From JBDSEG01 sp039920165 (lineage in GTDB: Bacteria > Pseudomonadota > Gammaproteobacteria > Burkholderiales > Burkholderiaceae_C), in contig JBDSEG010000202.1 of assembly GCA_039920165.1 (NCBI GenBank), positions 1 through 26,198 on the forward strand: a stretch of DNA of 26,198 bases, read 5' to 3'. Below are positions 14,287-22,134 of the stretch, in pieces. Position numbers and translations under genes: made by a program. Within the stretch, counting starts at the first letter, position 1, and each line of letters opens with the position of its first letter. The notes beneath the pieces were generated by a model. The model saw only the letters and a program-made list of their open reading frames with translations, had not been told where the DNA came from and searched no databases.

Positions 14287-15239
14287 AACCCATCAAGGTC
14301 GCTCTTGCCGGCGCGGGCGCCTTCGGGCTGAAGCATCTCGACGGGATCAAGCGGATCGACGGGATCGAGGTCGTCTCGCTGGTGGGGCGGGAACTCGACA
14401 AGACACGCGAGGCCGCGGTCAAATACGGCATCGGCCACGTCACGACCGATCTCGCCGACAGCCTGGCACTGAAGGACGTCGATGCCGTCATCCTGTGCAC
14501 GCCGACGCAGATGCACAGCGAGCAGGCCCTTGCCTGCCTGAACGCCGGCAAGCATGTGCAGGTCGAGATCCCGCTCGCCGACAGCCTGGCCGGTGCGCGG
14601 GCGGTTGTCGATGCGCAGAAGCGCACCGGCCTCGTCGCGATGTGCGGCCACACCCGGCGCTTCAACCCGAGCCACCAGTATGTCCACGACACGGTCGTGA
14701 GCGGAACGTTCCAGCTCCAGCAGCTCGACGTGCAGACCTATTTCTTCCGGCGCAGCAATATGAATGCGATGGGCCAGGCGCGCAGCTGGACCGACCACCT
14801 GCTGTGGCACCACGCGGCGCACACGGTCGACCTGTTCGCCTACCAGAGCGGCGAGATCGTGCAGGCCAATGCGGTGCAGGGACCGATCCATCCGAACCTC
14901 GGCATCGCGATGGATATGTCGATCCAGCTCAAGGCGCGCACCGGCGCGATCTGCACGCTTTCGCTCAGCTTCAACAACGACGGCCCGCTCGGCACCTTCT
15001 TCCGCTATATCGGCGACAGCGCAACCTATATCGCACGCTACGACGACCTCTACAACGGCAAGGACGAGATGATCGACGTCAGCAAGGTGGCGGTCTCGAT
15101 GAACGGCATCGAGCTGCAGGACCGCGAATTCTTCGCAGCGATCCGCGAGGGCCGCGAGCCCAATTCGAGCGTGGCGCAGGTGCTGCCGTGCTACCACATC
15201 CTCGACCGCCTCGAGAAGCAGCTGGCGCAGCAGCCGTGA
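14283..15239 (+). CDS. ligC: 4-carboxy-2-hydroxymuconate-6-semialdehyde dehydrogenase
   Basis: The 318-residue protein belongs to the Gfo/Idh/MocA oxidoreductase family and oxidises the hemiacetal form of the LigAB product to 2-pyrone-4,6-dicarboxylate with NADP. Seen: the nucleotide-binding GAGAFG at residues 10-15, AVILCTPTQMHSEQALACL, HVQVEIPLADSLAGA (the EIPLA/EKP-like element), and the LigC-specific MCGHTRRFNPSHQYVH. The length is as in Sphingobium LigC. ATG 14283 overlaps the ligB stop in ATGA, and the stop shares a base with the next start (TGATG). Confidence 0.95.
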   Translation: MKPIKVALAGAGAFGLKHLDGIKRIDGIEVVSLVGRELDKTREAAVKYGIGHVTTDLADSLALKDVDAVILCTPTQMHSEQALACLNAGKHVQVEIPLADSLAGARAVVDAQKRTGLVAMCGHTRRFNPSHQYVHDTVVSGTFQLQQLDVQTYFFRRSNMNAMGQARSWTDHLLWHHAAHTVDLFAYQSGEIVQANAVQGPIHPNLGIAMDMSIQLKARTGAICTLSLSFNNDGPLGTFFRYIGDSATYIARYDDLYNGKDEMIDVSKVAVSMNGIELQDREFFAAIREGREPNSSVAQVLPCYHILDRLEKQLAQQP

Positions 15240-16243
15240 TGCGCGAGCGCCGGATCGGCCCGTTCAAGGTGTCGGCCATCGGCCTGGGTTGCATGAACCT
15301 GAGCCACGCCTATGCCGCGCCACCCGAGCCGGAAGCGGGCGAACGGCTGCTGCTGCACGCGCTCGACAGCGGGGTGACGCTGTTCGATACGGCGGCGCTG
15401 TATGGCTTCGGCGCCAACGAGACGCTGGTCGGCCGGGTGCTCAAGCCACATCGCTCCAAGTTCACGCTGGCCAGCAAGGGAGGCATGGCCGGCGTCCAGT
15501 TCGACGACGACATGAAGCGCGTAATCGACGGCCGGCCCGAGGCGATCCGGCGCAATTGCGAAGACAGCCTGCGCCGATTGCAGACCGATGTCATCGACCT
15601 GTACTACCTGCACCGCTGGGACAAAAAGGTGCCGATCGAGGAGTCGGTCGGCGCGTTGGCGCGCCTGGTCGAGCAGGGCAAGGTTCGCGCGATCGGGCTT
15701 TCGGAGGTCTCGGCGATGACGCTGCGCAATGCGCACGCGGTCCATCCCATCGCTGCGGTGCAGACTGAATATTCGCTTTGGACGCGCAACCCCGAGATCG
15801 CGGTGCTCGATGCGTGCCGGGAGATCGGTGCCGCCTTCGTCGCTTTCAGCCCGCTCGCGCGTGGCTTTCTGACCGGCACGCTGTCCGACATCGCGACGCT
15901 CGGCGCGACCGACATTCGGTACAACATGCCGCGCTTCATCGGCGACGCCTTCGGCGCCAACCTGCGGCTGATCGACCCGCTGATGGAGATCGCGCGCGAT
16001 GCCGGCAGCACGCCGGCGCGCCTTGCCCTCGCCTGGCTGCTCGCCAAGGCGGCGCACATCGTGCCGATCCCCGGCACGCGCAACATTGCGCACCTCGACG
16101 AGAACCTGGGCGCGGCCGATCTCGCGCTCGACGTGGCGACGATGGCGCGGCTCGAAGCGCTGATCAACGAGGAGACCGTGACCGGCGGGCGCTACAGCGC
16201 GCAAAGCCAGAGCGAGGTCGATACCGAAAGCTTCGACGCATGA
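15239..16243 (+). CDS. Aldo/keto reductase
   Basis: The 334-residue protein has a complete aldo/keto reductase tetrad: D50 and Y55 in LFDTAALYGFG, K80 in TLASKGG and H125 in YYLHRWD. The NADPH-binding end VPIPGTRNIAHLDENLGA is intact. The family reduces aldehydes and ketones. It is coupled on both sides (TGATG with ligC, ATGA with the Bug gene), so it belongs to the catabolic operon, yet the standard protocatechuate 4,5 route has no step for it. It may detoxify a semialdehyde intermediate or convert an upstream aromatic aldehyde; both are inference. Confidence 0.9.
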   Translation: MRERRIGPFKVSAIGLGCMNLSHAYAAPPEPEAGERLLLHALDSGVTLFDTAALYGFGANETLVGRVLKPHRSKFTLASKGGMAGVQFDDDMKRVIDGRPEAIRRNCEDSLRRLQTDVIDLYYLHRWDKKVPIEESVGALARLVEQGKVRAIGLSEVSAMTLRNAHAVHPIAAVQTEYSLWTRNPEIAVLDACREIGAAFVAFSPLARGFLTGTLSDIATLGATDIRYNMPRFIGDAFGANLRLIDPLMEIARDAGSTPARLALAWLLAKAAHIVPIPGTRNIAHLDENLGAADLALDVATMARLEALINEETVTGGRYSAQSQSEVDTESFDA

Positions 16244-17217
16244 GCCCGCAAATTTCCCGCCGCCGATTGATCGCAGCTGCGGCGCTGCTGGCCGCCGGCA
16301 AGGCTCGCGCGCAAGCGACGCGTTTCCCCGAGCGGACGATCACGCTCATCGTCCCGTTCGCACCGGGCGGCATTGCCGACATCACGGCACGCAGCGTCGC
16401 GCAGGCGATGGGCGCGACGCTCGGCCAGACGGTTGTGGTCGACAACCGGCCCAGCGCGGGCAGCATCGTCGGCTCGTCGGCCGTCGCGCAAGCGCCGCCC
16501 GATGGGCACACGCTGCTGCTGATGAGCAATGCGAATGCAGTCAGCGCGAGCCTGTTCAAGAAGCTGCCGTTCGACGTGCAAAAGGACTTCGCGCCGATCG
16601 GCACGCTGGCCGTCTTCGACCTCGGACTGTTCGTCGATGCGGGCTCGCGCTACAAGAGCGTCGCCGAGTTGCTGGCCGATGCGAAAGCGCGCCCCGGCAA
16701 GCTGACCATCGGCACCATCGCGGCCGGCAGCACGCAGCATCTCGCGGCCGAACTCTTCAAGAGCCGCACCGCCATCGACGCCGTGGTCGTTCCCTACAAG
16801 AGCACGCCGGCCGTTCTGACGGCGCTGCGCGCGCGCGAGATCGACCTCGCATTCGAGATCGTCGCTCCGCTGCTGGCGCAGGTCTCGGCGAAGGCGCTGC
16901 GGGTGCTGGCGGTCACGTCGGACGCGCACCATCCGGCGCTGCCCGGCGTGCCGACACTGGCCGAGGCCGGCGTGGCGAACTACAACGTCGCCTCGTGGAA
17001 CGCGCTCGCCGCGCCAGCCCGCACGGCGCCCGAGATCGTCGAGCGGATTAACCACGCCGCGCGCGAGGCGCTCGCCTCGGCACCCGTCAAGCAACGCCTG
17101 GCCGAGCTCGGCGTGCGCGCCCAGCCGGGCAGCCCGGCGCAGCTCGCGAGCCTGCTGACGAGCGAGATCGCACGCTGGCGCGAAGTGATCGTCGCGGCGA
17201 AGATCGAACCGGAGTAG
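16240..17217 (+). CDS. Bug-family (TctC-like) periplasmic substrate-binding protein
   Basis: The 325-residue protein starts at ATG 16240, overlapping the aldo/keto reductase stop in ATGA. The N-terminus MSPQISRRRLIAAAALLAAG has an RRR-L pattern that could direct Tat export, or a Sec signal, with cleavage near ARA-QAT. Bug motifs: ITLIVPFAPGGIADITARSV, VVVDNRPSAGSIVGSSAVA, TIGTIAAGSTQHLAAELF and ALPGVPTLAEAGV. As last gene of the lig cluster it probably binds protocatechuate or a precursor acid in the periplasm; no cognate membrane components are present. A hairpin repeat follows its stop. Confidence 0.9.
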   Translation: MSPQISRRRLIAAAALLAAGKARAQATRFPERTITLIVPFAPGGIADITARSVAQAMGATLGQTVVVDNRPSAGSIVGSSAVAQAPPDGHTLLLMSNANAVSASLFKKLPFDVQKDFAPIGTLAVFDLGLFVDAGSRYKSVAELLADAKARPGKLTIGTIAAGSTQHLAAELFKSRTAIDAVVVPYKSTPAVLTALRAREIDLAFEIVAPLLAQVSAKALRVLAVTSDAHHPALPGVPTLAEAGVANYNVASWNALAAPARTAPEIVERINHAAREALASAPVKQRLAELGVRAQPGSPAQLASLLTSEIARWREVIVAAKIEPE

Positions 17218-17250
17218 CGCGGGGGACCGTGTTCGGCGACGAAGTTTCCG

Positions 17251-17350
17251 AACGCGAAGGCGCGAAGGTCGCTAAGAACGCAAACGAAGACAAGAAGGCC
17301 GTTGGCTAGTTTTTCTTCGCGGCCTTTGCGCCCTTCGCGCCTTTGCGTCC
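17251..17350. repeat. Long hairpin intergenic repeat, copy 2
   Basis: The gap between the convergent Bug and DNA ligase genes holds a second copy of the repeat at 10915-11065. The left arm 17252-17268 (ACGCGAAGGCGCGAAGG) pairs with 17332-17348 (CCTTCGCGCCTTTGCGT) over 17 bp with one mismatch. An inner pairing of AAGGCCG (17296-17302) with CGGCCTT (17320-17326) surrounds a T-rich loop. Because it lies between converging genes it could serve as a two-way transcription terminator. It lacks the 9-mer array seen in copy 1. Confidence 0.85.
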
Positions 17351-17357
17351 TGCAATT

Positions 17358-19085
17358 TCAGGTCAGGTCATCTGCCTGCGATATCGCAGCAGGAGGACTC
17401 CCCATCAAGGCTTCCAGCGTCGCCAGCGTATCGGCCTCGTGCAGCGGCTTGTCGTCGCGGATGCGCAGCATGCGCGGAAAGCGAACCGCGATGCCGCTCT
17501 TGTGGCGCGTACTGCGGTTGATGCCTTCGAAGCCGAGCTCGAAGACGAGCGTCGGCTTGACGCTGCGCACCGGGCCGAATTTTTCGAGCGTGGTGGCACG
17601 TATGACGCGGTCGACGACGGCGAATTCGGCGTCGGTGAGTCCCGAGTACGCCTTGGCAAACGGCACCAGTTGGAGCGCTTCAGACTGCGCCGGTTCGCGC
17701 TTCGCGATGGCCTGCACGACCGCATCGGCCTCGGCCGCATCCTGCGGCATGCGGTTCCAGACCGCGAAGGTGTAGTCGGTATACACGCTCGCGCGCCGCC
17801 CGTGACCGGCCTGCGCATAGATGAGCACGCAGTCGACGGAAAGCGGATCGATCTTCCATTTCCACCAGGTTCCGGCCTTGATATCGTCCTGCTTGCGCCG
17901 CCCGGTCCCGTAGCGCGCTTCGCGGTGCTTGAGCATGAAGCCTTCGACGCCACGCTCGCGCGCGCTTTCGCGCAGCGACGCGAGCTCGGCCCAGTCGCGC
18001 CCGACGAGCGCCGGCGACACATGGACCGGATCCACCGCGACCTCGAGCAGCGCGCGGCGCTCGGCCTGCGGCCGCCCGCGCAGGTCGATGCCCTGCCACT
18101 CCACGAGGTCGTAGGCTATGAAGGCGACCGGCGCATCGGCCAGCACCTTTTTGGTCAGCGTCTTGCGGCCGATGCGTTGTTGCAGAAGATTGAAGGGTGC
18201 GACCGCGGCGTCGCGCCAGGCGACGATTTCGCCGTCCAGCACGCTGCCGTCGGACAGGCGCGCGGCGAACTGAACGACCTCCGGGAAGCGCTCGGTGACG
18301 AGTTCCTCGCCGCGCGACCAGATCCAGACCTGGCCGACACGCTTCACGATCTGCGCCCGGATACCGTCGAATTTCCACTCGACTAGCCAGTCGGAAGGCG
18401 GTCCGAGCAAGGCGTTGAAGCGCTCGACCGGCTCGTTGAGCGCATGCGCGAGAAAGAACGGATAGGGCTGGCCTGCATCGGCCGGGCCCAGGTCCTCGGT
18501 GCTGAGCAAGTCCCGAAAGCGCTGCGCCTGCGGCACGCTGCGCGCATCGGTATAGCCCATCATCCGCTGCGCGATCAGCTTGGCGTCCAGGCCCGCGATC
18601 TCGGCCAGCGCGCGCTGCACGAGCAGCTTGCTGACGCCGACCCGGAAGCCCCCGCCGATCAGCTTGACGAGCAGGAAGCGGCCTGTCGTATCGAGCTCGT
18701 CCCAGTAGCCGGCGATGCGCCGTGCCTGCTCGGTCGGGTCGAGCCCGCGCAACGGCAGCAGCCGCTCCTCGACCCACAGCGCGAGGCCGATATCGCTCGG
18801 GTGACGCGGCGGCGGCAGCACGTGAGCGATGGTCTCTGCAAGGTCGCCGACCGCTTGGTACGACTCGTCGAAGAGCCACGGTTCGAGCCCGGCGAGATGG
18901 CAGGCCAGCTCGCGCAAGGTCGCGGTCGGCACGACCTGACGCGGCTTGCCGCCGGCGAGAAAATAGGTCGCCCAGGCCGCATCGGCCGGCGCGGCGTGCC
19001 TGAAGTAACGCACGAGCGCATCGACCTTGGCGCTGGTCGCCGTGGTCGCATCGAGCTCGGCATACAGGGCGGCGAAGCGATTCAC
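17358..19085 (-). CDS. ATP-dependent DNA ligase of the ligase-associated DNA damage response module
   Basis: The 575-residue protein seals nicks using ATP. Layout: an N-terminal DNA-binding domain (FAALYAELDATTATSAKVDA to about 220), the adenylation domain with the lysine K238 in motif I (WKFDGIRAQ), motif III-like SVLDGEIVAW, motif IV-like VEGFMLKHREARYGTGRR and motif V WWKWKIDPLSVDCVL, then an OB domain ending in SGIAVRFPRMLRIRDDK. This is the bacterial ligase type that travels with a metallo-beta-lactamase exonuclease, not the LigD type. The GTG at 19085 makes a GTGA overlap with the exonuclease stop and gives the family start (M)NRFAALYAELD; upstream starts would add an arginine-rich tail. 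Confidence 0.93.
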   Translation of the reverse strand: MNRFAALYAELDATTATSAKVDALVRYFRHAAPADAAWATYFLAGGKPRQVVPTATLRELACHLAGLEPWLFDESYQAVGDLAETIAHVLPPPRHPSDIGLALWVEERLLPLRGLDPTEQARRIAGYWDELDTTGRFLLVKLIGGGFRVGVSKLLVQRALAEIAGLDAKLIAQRMMGYTDARSVPQAQRFRDLLSTEDLGPADAGQPYPFFLAHALNEPVERFNALLGPPSDWLVEWKFDGIRAQIVKRVGQVWIWSRGEELVTERFPEVVQFAARLSDGSVLDGEIVAWRDAAVAPFNLLQQRIGRKTLTKKVLADAPVAFIAYDLVEWQGIDLRGRPQAERRALLEVAVDPVHVSPALVGRDWAELASLRESARERGVEGFMLKHREARYGTGRRKQDDIKAGTWWKWKIDPLSVDCVLIYAQAGHGRRASVYTDYTFAVWNRMPQDAAEADAVVQAIAKREPAQSEALQLVPFAKAYSGLTDAEFAVVDRVIRATTLEKFGPVRSVKPTLVFELGFEGINRSTRHKSGIAVRFPRMLRIRDDKPLHEADTLATLEALMGSPPAAISQADDLT

Positions 19086-20170
19086 GCTGCGGGCTCGGAA
19101 GATACGGAATGGACGACGGCGTCGCAAGCCACGGCGTCGAGCGCCGCCTCGTCGTCCTGCGCTCCGTATTCAGTCATGAACGAGCCGGCGTCCAGGCCTT
19201 GTTCGGTGAGCCAACGCACCATCACCGCCTCGTAGCCGTGGGTCACGATGACGCGTTGCGCGCCGGTCGCGCCGATCGCTCGTTGAAGTCCGGGCCAGTC
19301 GGCGTGATCGCTCAACACGAAGCCGCGGTCAACCGAGCGGCGCCGGCGCGCGCCCCGCAGCTGCATCCAGCCGCTGGCGAAGGCATCGCTCGGCTCCGGA
19401 AAGCGGCGCAACCACGGCGAACCCTGGACCGACGGCGGTGCGATGACAAGTGCGCGACGCAAATCGTTCTTGTCGGCGACCTCGGTTACGAGCCGGGTCG
19501 GCGGCAGCGCGACGCCGGCGGCGCGGTAAGCAGCATTCAGCGGCTCGACCGCGCCGTGCACGACGATCGGGCCGATGCCGGGATCAACCCCGGCCAAGAT
19601 GCGCTGCGCCTTGCCGAAGCTGTAGGCCATGAGCAGGCTGGCGCGACCCGCATCGGCATTCGCGCGCCACCAGTTGTCGATGGCGGCGAAGACTTCGCGC
19701 TGCGGCCGCCACCGATAGATCGGCAGGCCGAAAGTGGATTCGGTGATGAAGCAATCGCAGCGCACTGGCTCGAATGCGTCGCAGGTCGCATTGGCGTCGC
19801 CCGCACCGCTGACAAAATAGTCGCCCGAGGCGACCCAGACCTTTCCGCCGTGCTCAAGCCTTACCTGCGACGAGCCGAGCACGTGGCCCGCCGGGTGCAG
19901 CGACAGCCGCACGCCGTGGTGCTCGACCACTTCGCCATAGGCGAGTGATTGCAAGGTGATCGGGCCGAGCCGCGCACGCAGCACGCCGTCGGCCGGCGCG
20001 CTCGCGAGATAGTGTGCATGGCCGCGCCGCGCATGGTCGGCGTGGGCATGCGTGATGACGGCCCGTTCGACCGGGCGCCAGGGGTCGATGAAAAAATCAC
20101 CCGGCGGACAATACAGCCCTTGCGGCCGCTGGACGACGAGGTCGTCGCCCTCCCTCGCCTTGGCTGCCAT
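19082..20170 (-). CDS. Ligase-associated DNA damage response exonuclease (metallo-beta-lactamase fold)
   Basis: The 362-residue protein has the MBL zinc motif HAHADH at residues 41-46, then LHPAGHVLGSSQVRLEHGG, ASGDYFVSG and a late LSDHADWPGL, as in the SNM1/Artemis-like and mRNA-end-processing nucleases. It is the standard partner of the adjacent ATP-dependent ligase and probably trims DNA ends before sealing. ATG 20170 is used because it shares a base with the stop of the upstream phospholipase-D gene (TGATG). The full module in other bacteria also has a DEXH helicase and the PdeM phosphoesterase, which are not seen here. Confidence 0.93.
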   Translation of the reverse strand: MAAKAREGDDLVVQRPQGLYCPPGDFFIDPWRPVERAVITHAHADHARRGHAHYLASAPADGVLRARLGPITLQSLAYGEVVEHHGVRLSLHPAGHVLGSSQVRLEHGGKVWVASGDYFVSGAGDANATCDAFEPVRCDCFITESTFGLPIYRWRPQREVFAAIDNWWRANADAGRASLLMAYSFGKAQRILAGVDPGIGPIVVHGAVEPLNAAYRAAGVALPPTRLVTEVADKNDLRRALVIAPPSVQGSPWLRRFPEPSDAFASGWMQLRGARRRRSVDRGFVLSDHADWPGLQRAIGATGAQRVIVTHGYEAVMVRWLTEQGLDAGSFMTEYGAQDDEAALDAVACDAVVHSVSSEPAA

Positions 20171-21384
20171 CAATAGCGCTTGCCGGTAATGAGCAGGCCG
20201 ACCCGCATCACGGCGTAGGCGAGCCAGGTCAGGCCACGGGTCACCAACGGCCGGTTCATGTGCGCGGCGGCATCGACGCGGCGGCCCTGGCCGAGAGCGC
20301 GCACCAGGTGCTCGCGCAGTTCGGCCGAGAAGGCATCGTCGCGCACGAAGATATTCGCCTCGCGCGCCAGCAACAGGCTGAAGGGATCCAGATTGGACGA
20401 GCCGACGGTCGCGAGCGCGCCGGCAACGTTGTCCATCACCGCCACCTTGGCGTGCAGGAAGCTCGCCTCGTATTCGACGATCTCGATGCCGGCCGCGAGC
20501 AGCCCGCCGTAGACGGCCCGGCTCGCGTGATACTGCATGAAATATTCGTACCGCCCCTGCAGCAGCAGCGTCACCTTGACGCCGCGCTGTGCTGCGCGCA
20601 GCAAAGCGCGCTGCAAGCTCACGCCCGGGACGAAATACGCATTCGCGATGATCACTTCGCTGCGCGCCTGCGAGATCGCTAGCCGGTACGTGCTTTCGAT
20701 CCGGCGCCGAAAGCGGACGTTGTCGCGCAGCACCAGCGCGGCGGTCAGGCCGGGATCCTCGGGATCGATCGAGCCCGTCTCGGCGCCACCTTGCCGGGCG
20801 GCGATCTGCACCGCCTCGAGCGCATGCTGGAAATCGAACTCACGCGCCTCGCGCGCGGCCTCGAATCGCCACCACAGCCGCGTCATCGCATCGTGCACGT
20901 CGGCTACCAGCGGGCCGCGCACGCGCACCGCGAAATCGAGCCGCGGCGCTTCCAGCGCGCCGTGGTTGGGGTCGTGGTAGTCGTCGAGCAGGTTGATGCC
21001 ACCGCAAAAAGCCACCTCGCCGTCGACCACGCACAGCTTGCGGTGCATGCGTCGCCAGTGGCGTGGGAACAATACGCGCCAGCCGCGCACCGGATTGAAA
21101 ACCCGCCACTGCACACCGACGGCGCGCCAGCGTGCCTGCCAGTCGAGCGGGATCTCGCCCGTGCCGACGCCATCCACGACGATTCGCACCGTGACGCCAC
21201 GCGCGCCGGCGCGTTCGAGCGAGTGCGCGACGTCGAGCACCGCCCCGGCGAAATCGAAGATATAGGTCTCGAGCAGAACTTCGGCCCGGGCCGCATCGAT
21301 TGCATCGGAGAGGGAAGGAAAGAGATCGTCGCCGCCGACCAGCAATTGCAGTGCGTGGTCGGGATGCAAGCGGTTGCGGGCCAT
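20170..21384 (-). CDS. clsB: Cardiolipin synthase ClsB-type (phospholipase D superfamily)
   Basis: The 404-residue protein has two HKD motifs: H114, K116 and D121 in HRKLCVVDGEVAFCGGIN, and H311, K313 and D318 in LHAKVAVMDN followed by VGSSNLDPFS. This matches ClsB (YbhO), which makes cardiolipin by phosphatidyl transfer at the inner membrane. The N-terminus lacks the two membrane helices of ClsA, again like ClsB. I chose ATG 21384 (MARNRLHPDHALQLLVGGDDLF) because the longer frame adds a basic, non-conserved 52 residues. The exonuclease gene is coupled behind it. Confidence 0.9.
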   Translation of the reverse strand: MARNRLHPDHALQLLVGGDDLFPSLSDAIDAARAEVLLETYIFDFAGAVLDVAHSLERAGARGVTVRIVVDGVGTGEIPLDWQARWRAVGVQWRVFNPVRGWRVLFPRHWRRMHRKLCVVDGEVAFCGGINLLDDYHDPNHGALEAPRLDFAVRVRGPLVADVHDAMTRLWWRFEAAREAREFDFQHALEAVQIAARQGGAETGSIDPEDPGLTAALVLRDNVRFRRRIESTYRLAISQARSEVIIANAYFVPGVSLQRALLRAAQRGVKVTLLLQGRYEYFMQYHASRAVYGGLLAAGIEIVEYEASFLHAKVAVMDNVAGALATVGSSNLDPFSLLLAREANIFVRDDAFSAELREHLVRALGQGRRVDAAAHMNRPLVTRGLTWLAYAVMRVGLLITGKRY

Positions 21385-21680
21385 GCGCTTATTGTGCCGA
21401 CCAGTCCCGGGTTTCCCCGGGGCCACGTGCGGAACAAACTTCGTCCGCGTCCGTGTCATCAGTCCGGCGCCGTGCCGCGTTGTGCACCGGTCGGTCTTCC
21501 ACTTTTTCCGAAGCACCCGCCAGACCGACTCGCCTGCCACACCGTTGTCCCTGGGTCCGAGGAGGCGTGCTCGCCGCTACACTGCGCTCCGCCCCGGCAG
21601 ACCCCGAACGAGGTGCAGGCGCAACGGTGCCATTGTTGTCCCACGGTCCTTCACCAACCATCCGAAAGAGGAGATCCGAA
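21385..21680. other. Intergenic region, no gene seen
   Basis: These 296 bp lie between the divergently transcribed clsB and repeat-protein genes and must hold their promoters. I see no convincing -35/-10 pair, RNA gene or repeat. The only clear element is the Shine-Dalgarno GAGGAG at 21668-21673, 7 bp before ATG 21681. Confidence 0.6.
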
Positions 21681-22034
21681 ATGAACAAACTCGCATTCGC
21701 CGCCGCTGTGGTCCTGTCCCATGCCCTCGCCGTCTCGGCCTTCGCACAGGACAAGACCCGTGCCGCCGTCAAGGCTGAAGCCGCATCTGCCGTCAAGTCC
21801 GGCACCATCGACAAAGGCGAGGTCGTGACGCCGCCCAAGTCCGTCTCGACCAAGGCGCGTGCCGACGTCAAGACGGAAGCGCGCACCGCCGTCAAGAGCG
21901 GTGCGATTGACAAGGGCGAAGTCGTTACTCAGCCCAAGACCGCGTCGACCAAATCACGCGCCGCCGTCAAGAAAGAAGCTGCCGAAGCCGTCAAGTCGGG
22001 CGAAACCCGGAAGGGCGAAGCGGTATCGAAATAA
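21681..22034 (+). CDS. Small secreted protein with three 33-residue repeats (DUF4148-like)
   Basis: The 117-residue protein has a clear Sec signal peptide (MNKLAFAAAVVLSHALAVSA, cleaved near FAQ). The mature part is three near-identical repeats with a 33-residue (99-bp) period, starting with R27, R60 and R93: TRAAVKAEAASAVKSGTIDK, ARADVKTEARTAVKSGAIDK and SRAAVKKEAAEAVKSGETRK. The first two continue KGEVVT-PPK/QPK; the third ends at EAVSK. The motif resembles the DUF4148 family of small Burkholderiales periplasmic proteins (TRAQV-AEL-like), whose function is unknown. It has a strong Shine-Dalgarno and its own terminator, so it is probably a well-expressed single-gene unit. The sequence is lysine-rich and alanine-rich. 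Confidence 0.85.
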   Translation: MNKLAFAAAVVLSHALAVSAFAQDKTRAAVKAEAASAVKSGTIDKGEVVTPPKSVSTKARADVKTEARTAVKSGAIDKGEVVTQPKTASTKSRAAVKKEAAEAVKSGETRKGEAVSK

Positions 22035-22078
22035 GTCGATCCGGCTATTCCTGTCGACGCGCCCGCGCCGGCCAGATC

Positions 22079-22113
22079 CGGCAGCGTCGCCTTCGGCGCC
22101 TCGCTGCCGTTTT
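22079..22113 (+). terminator. Rho-independent terminator
   Basis: CGGCAGCG at 22079-22086 pairs perfectly with CGCTGCCG at 22102-22109, with a further inner GCC-TTC-GGC stem, and is followed directly by TTTTGTCTT. It lies 45 bp after the stop of the repeat-protein gene and ends its transcript before the opposing hydrolase gene. Confidence 0.85.
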
Positions 22114-22134
22114 GTCTTGCCGGATGGGATCGGT

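Noticed and set aside
21681..22034. Histone H1-like or AlgP-like nucleoid protein, suggested by the Lys/Ala-rich repeats
   Set aside because: A clear signal peptide precedes the repeats, so the protein is predicted to be exported.
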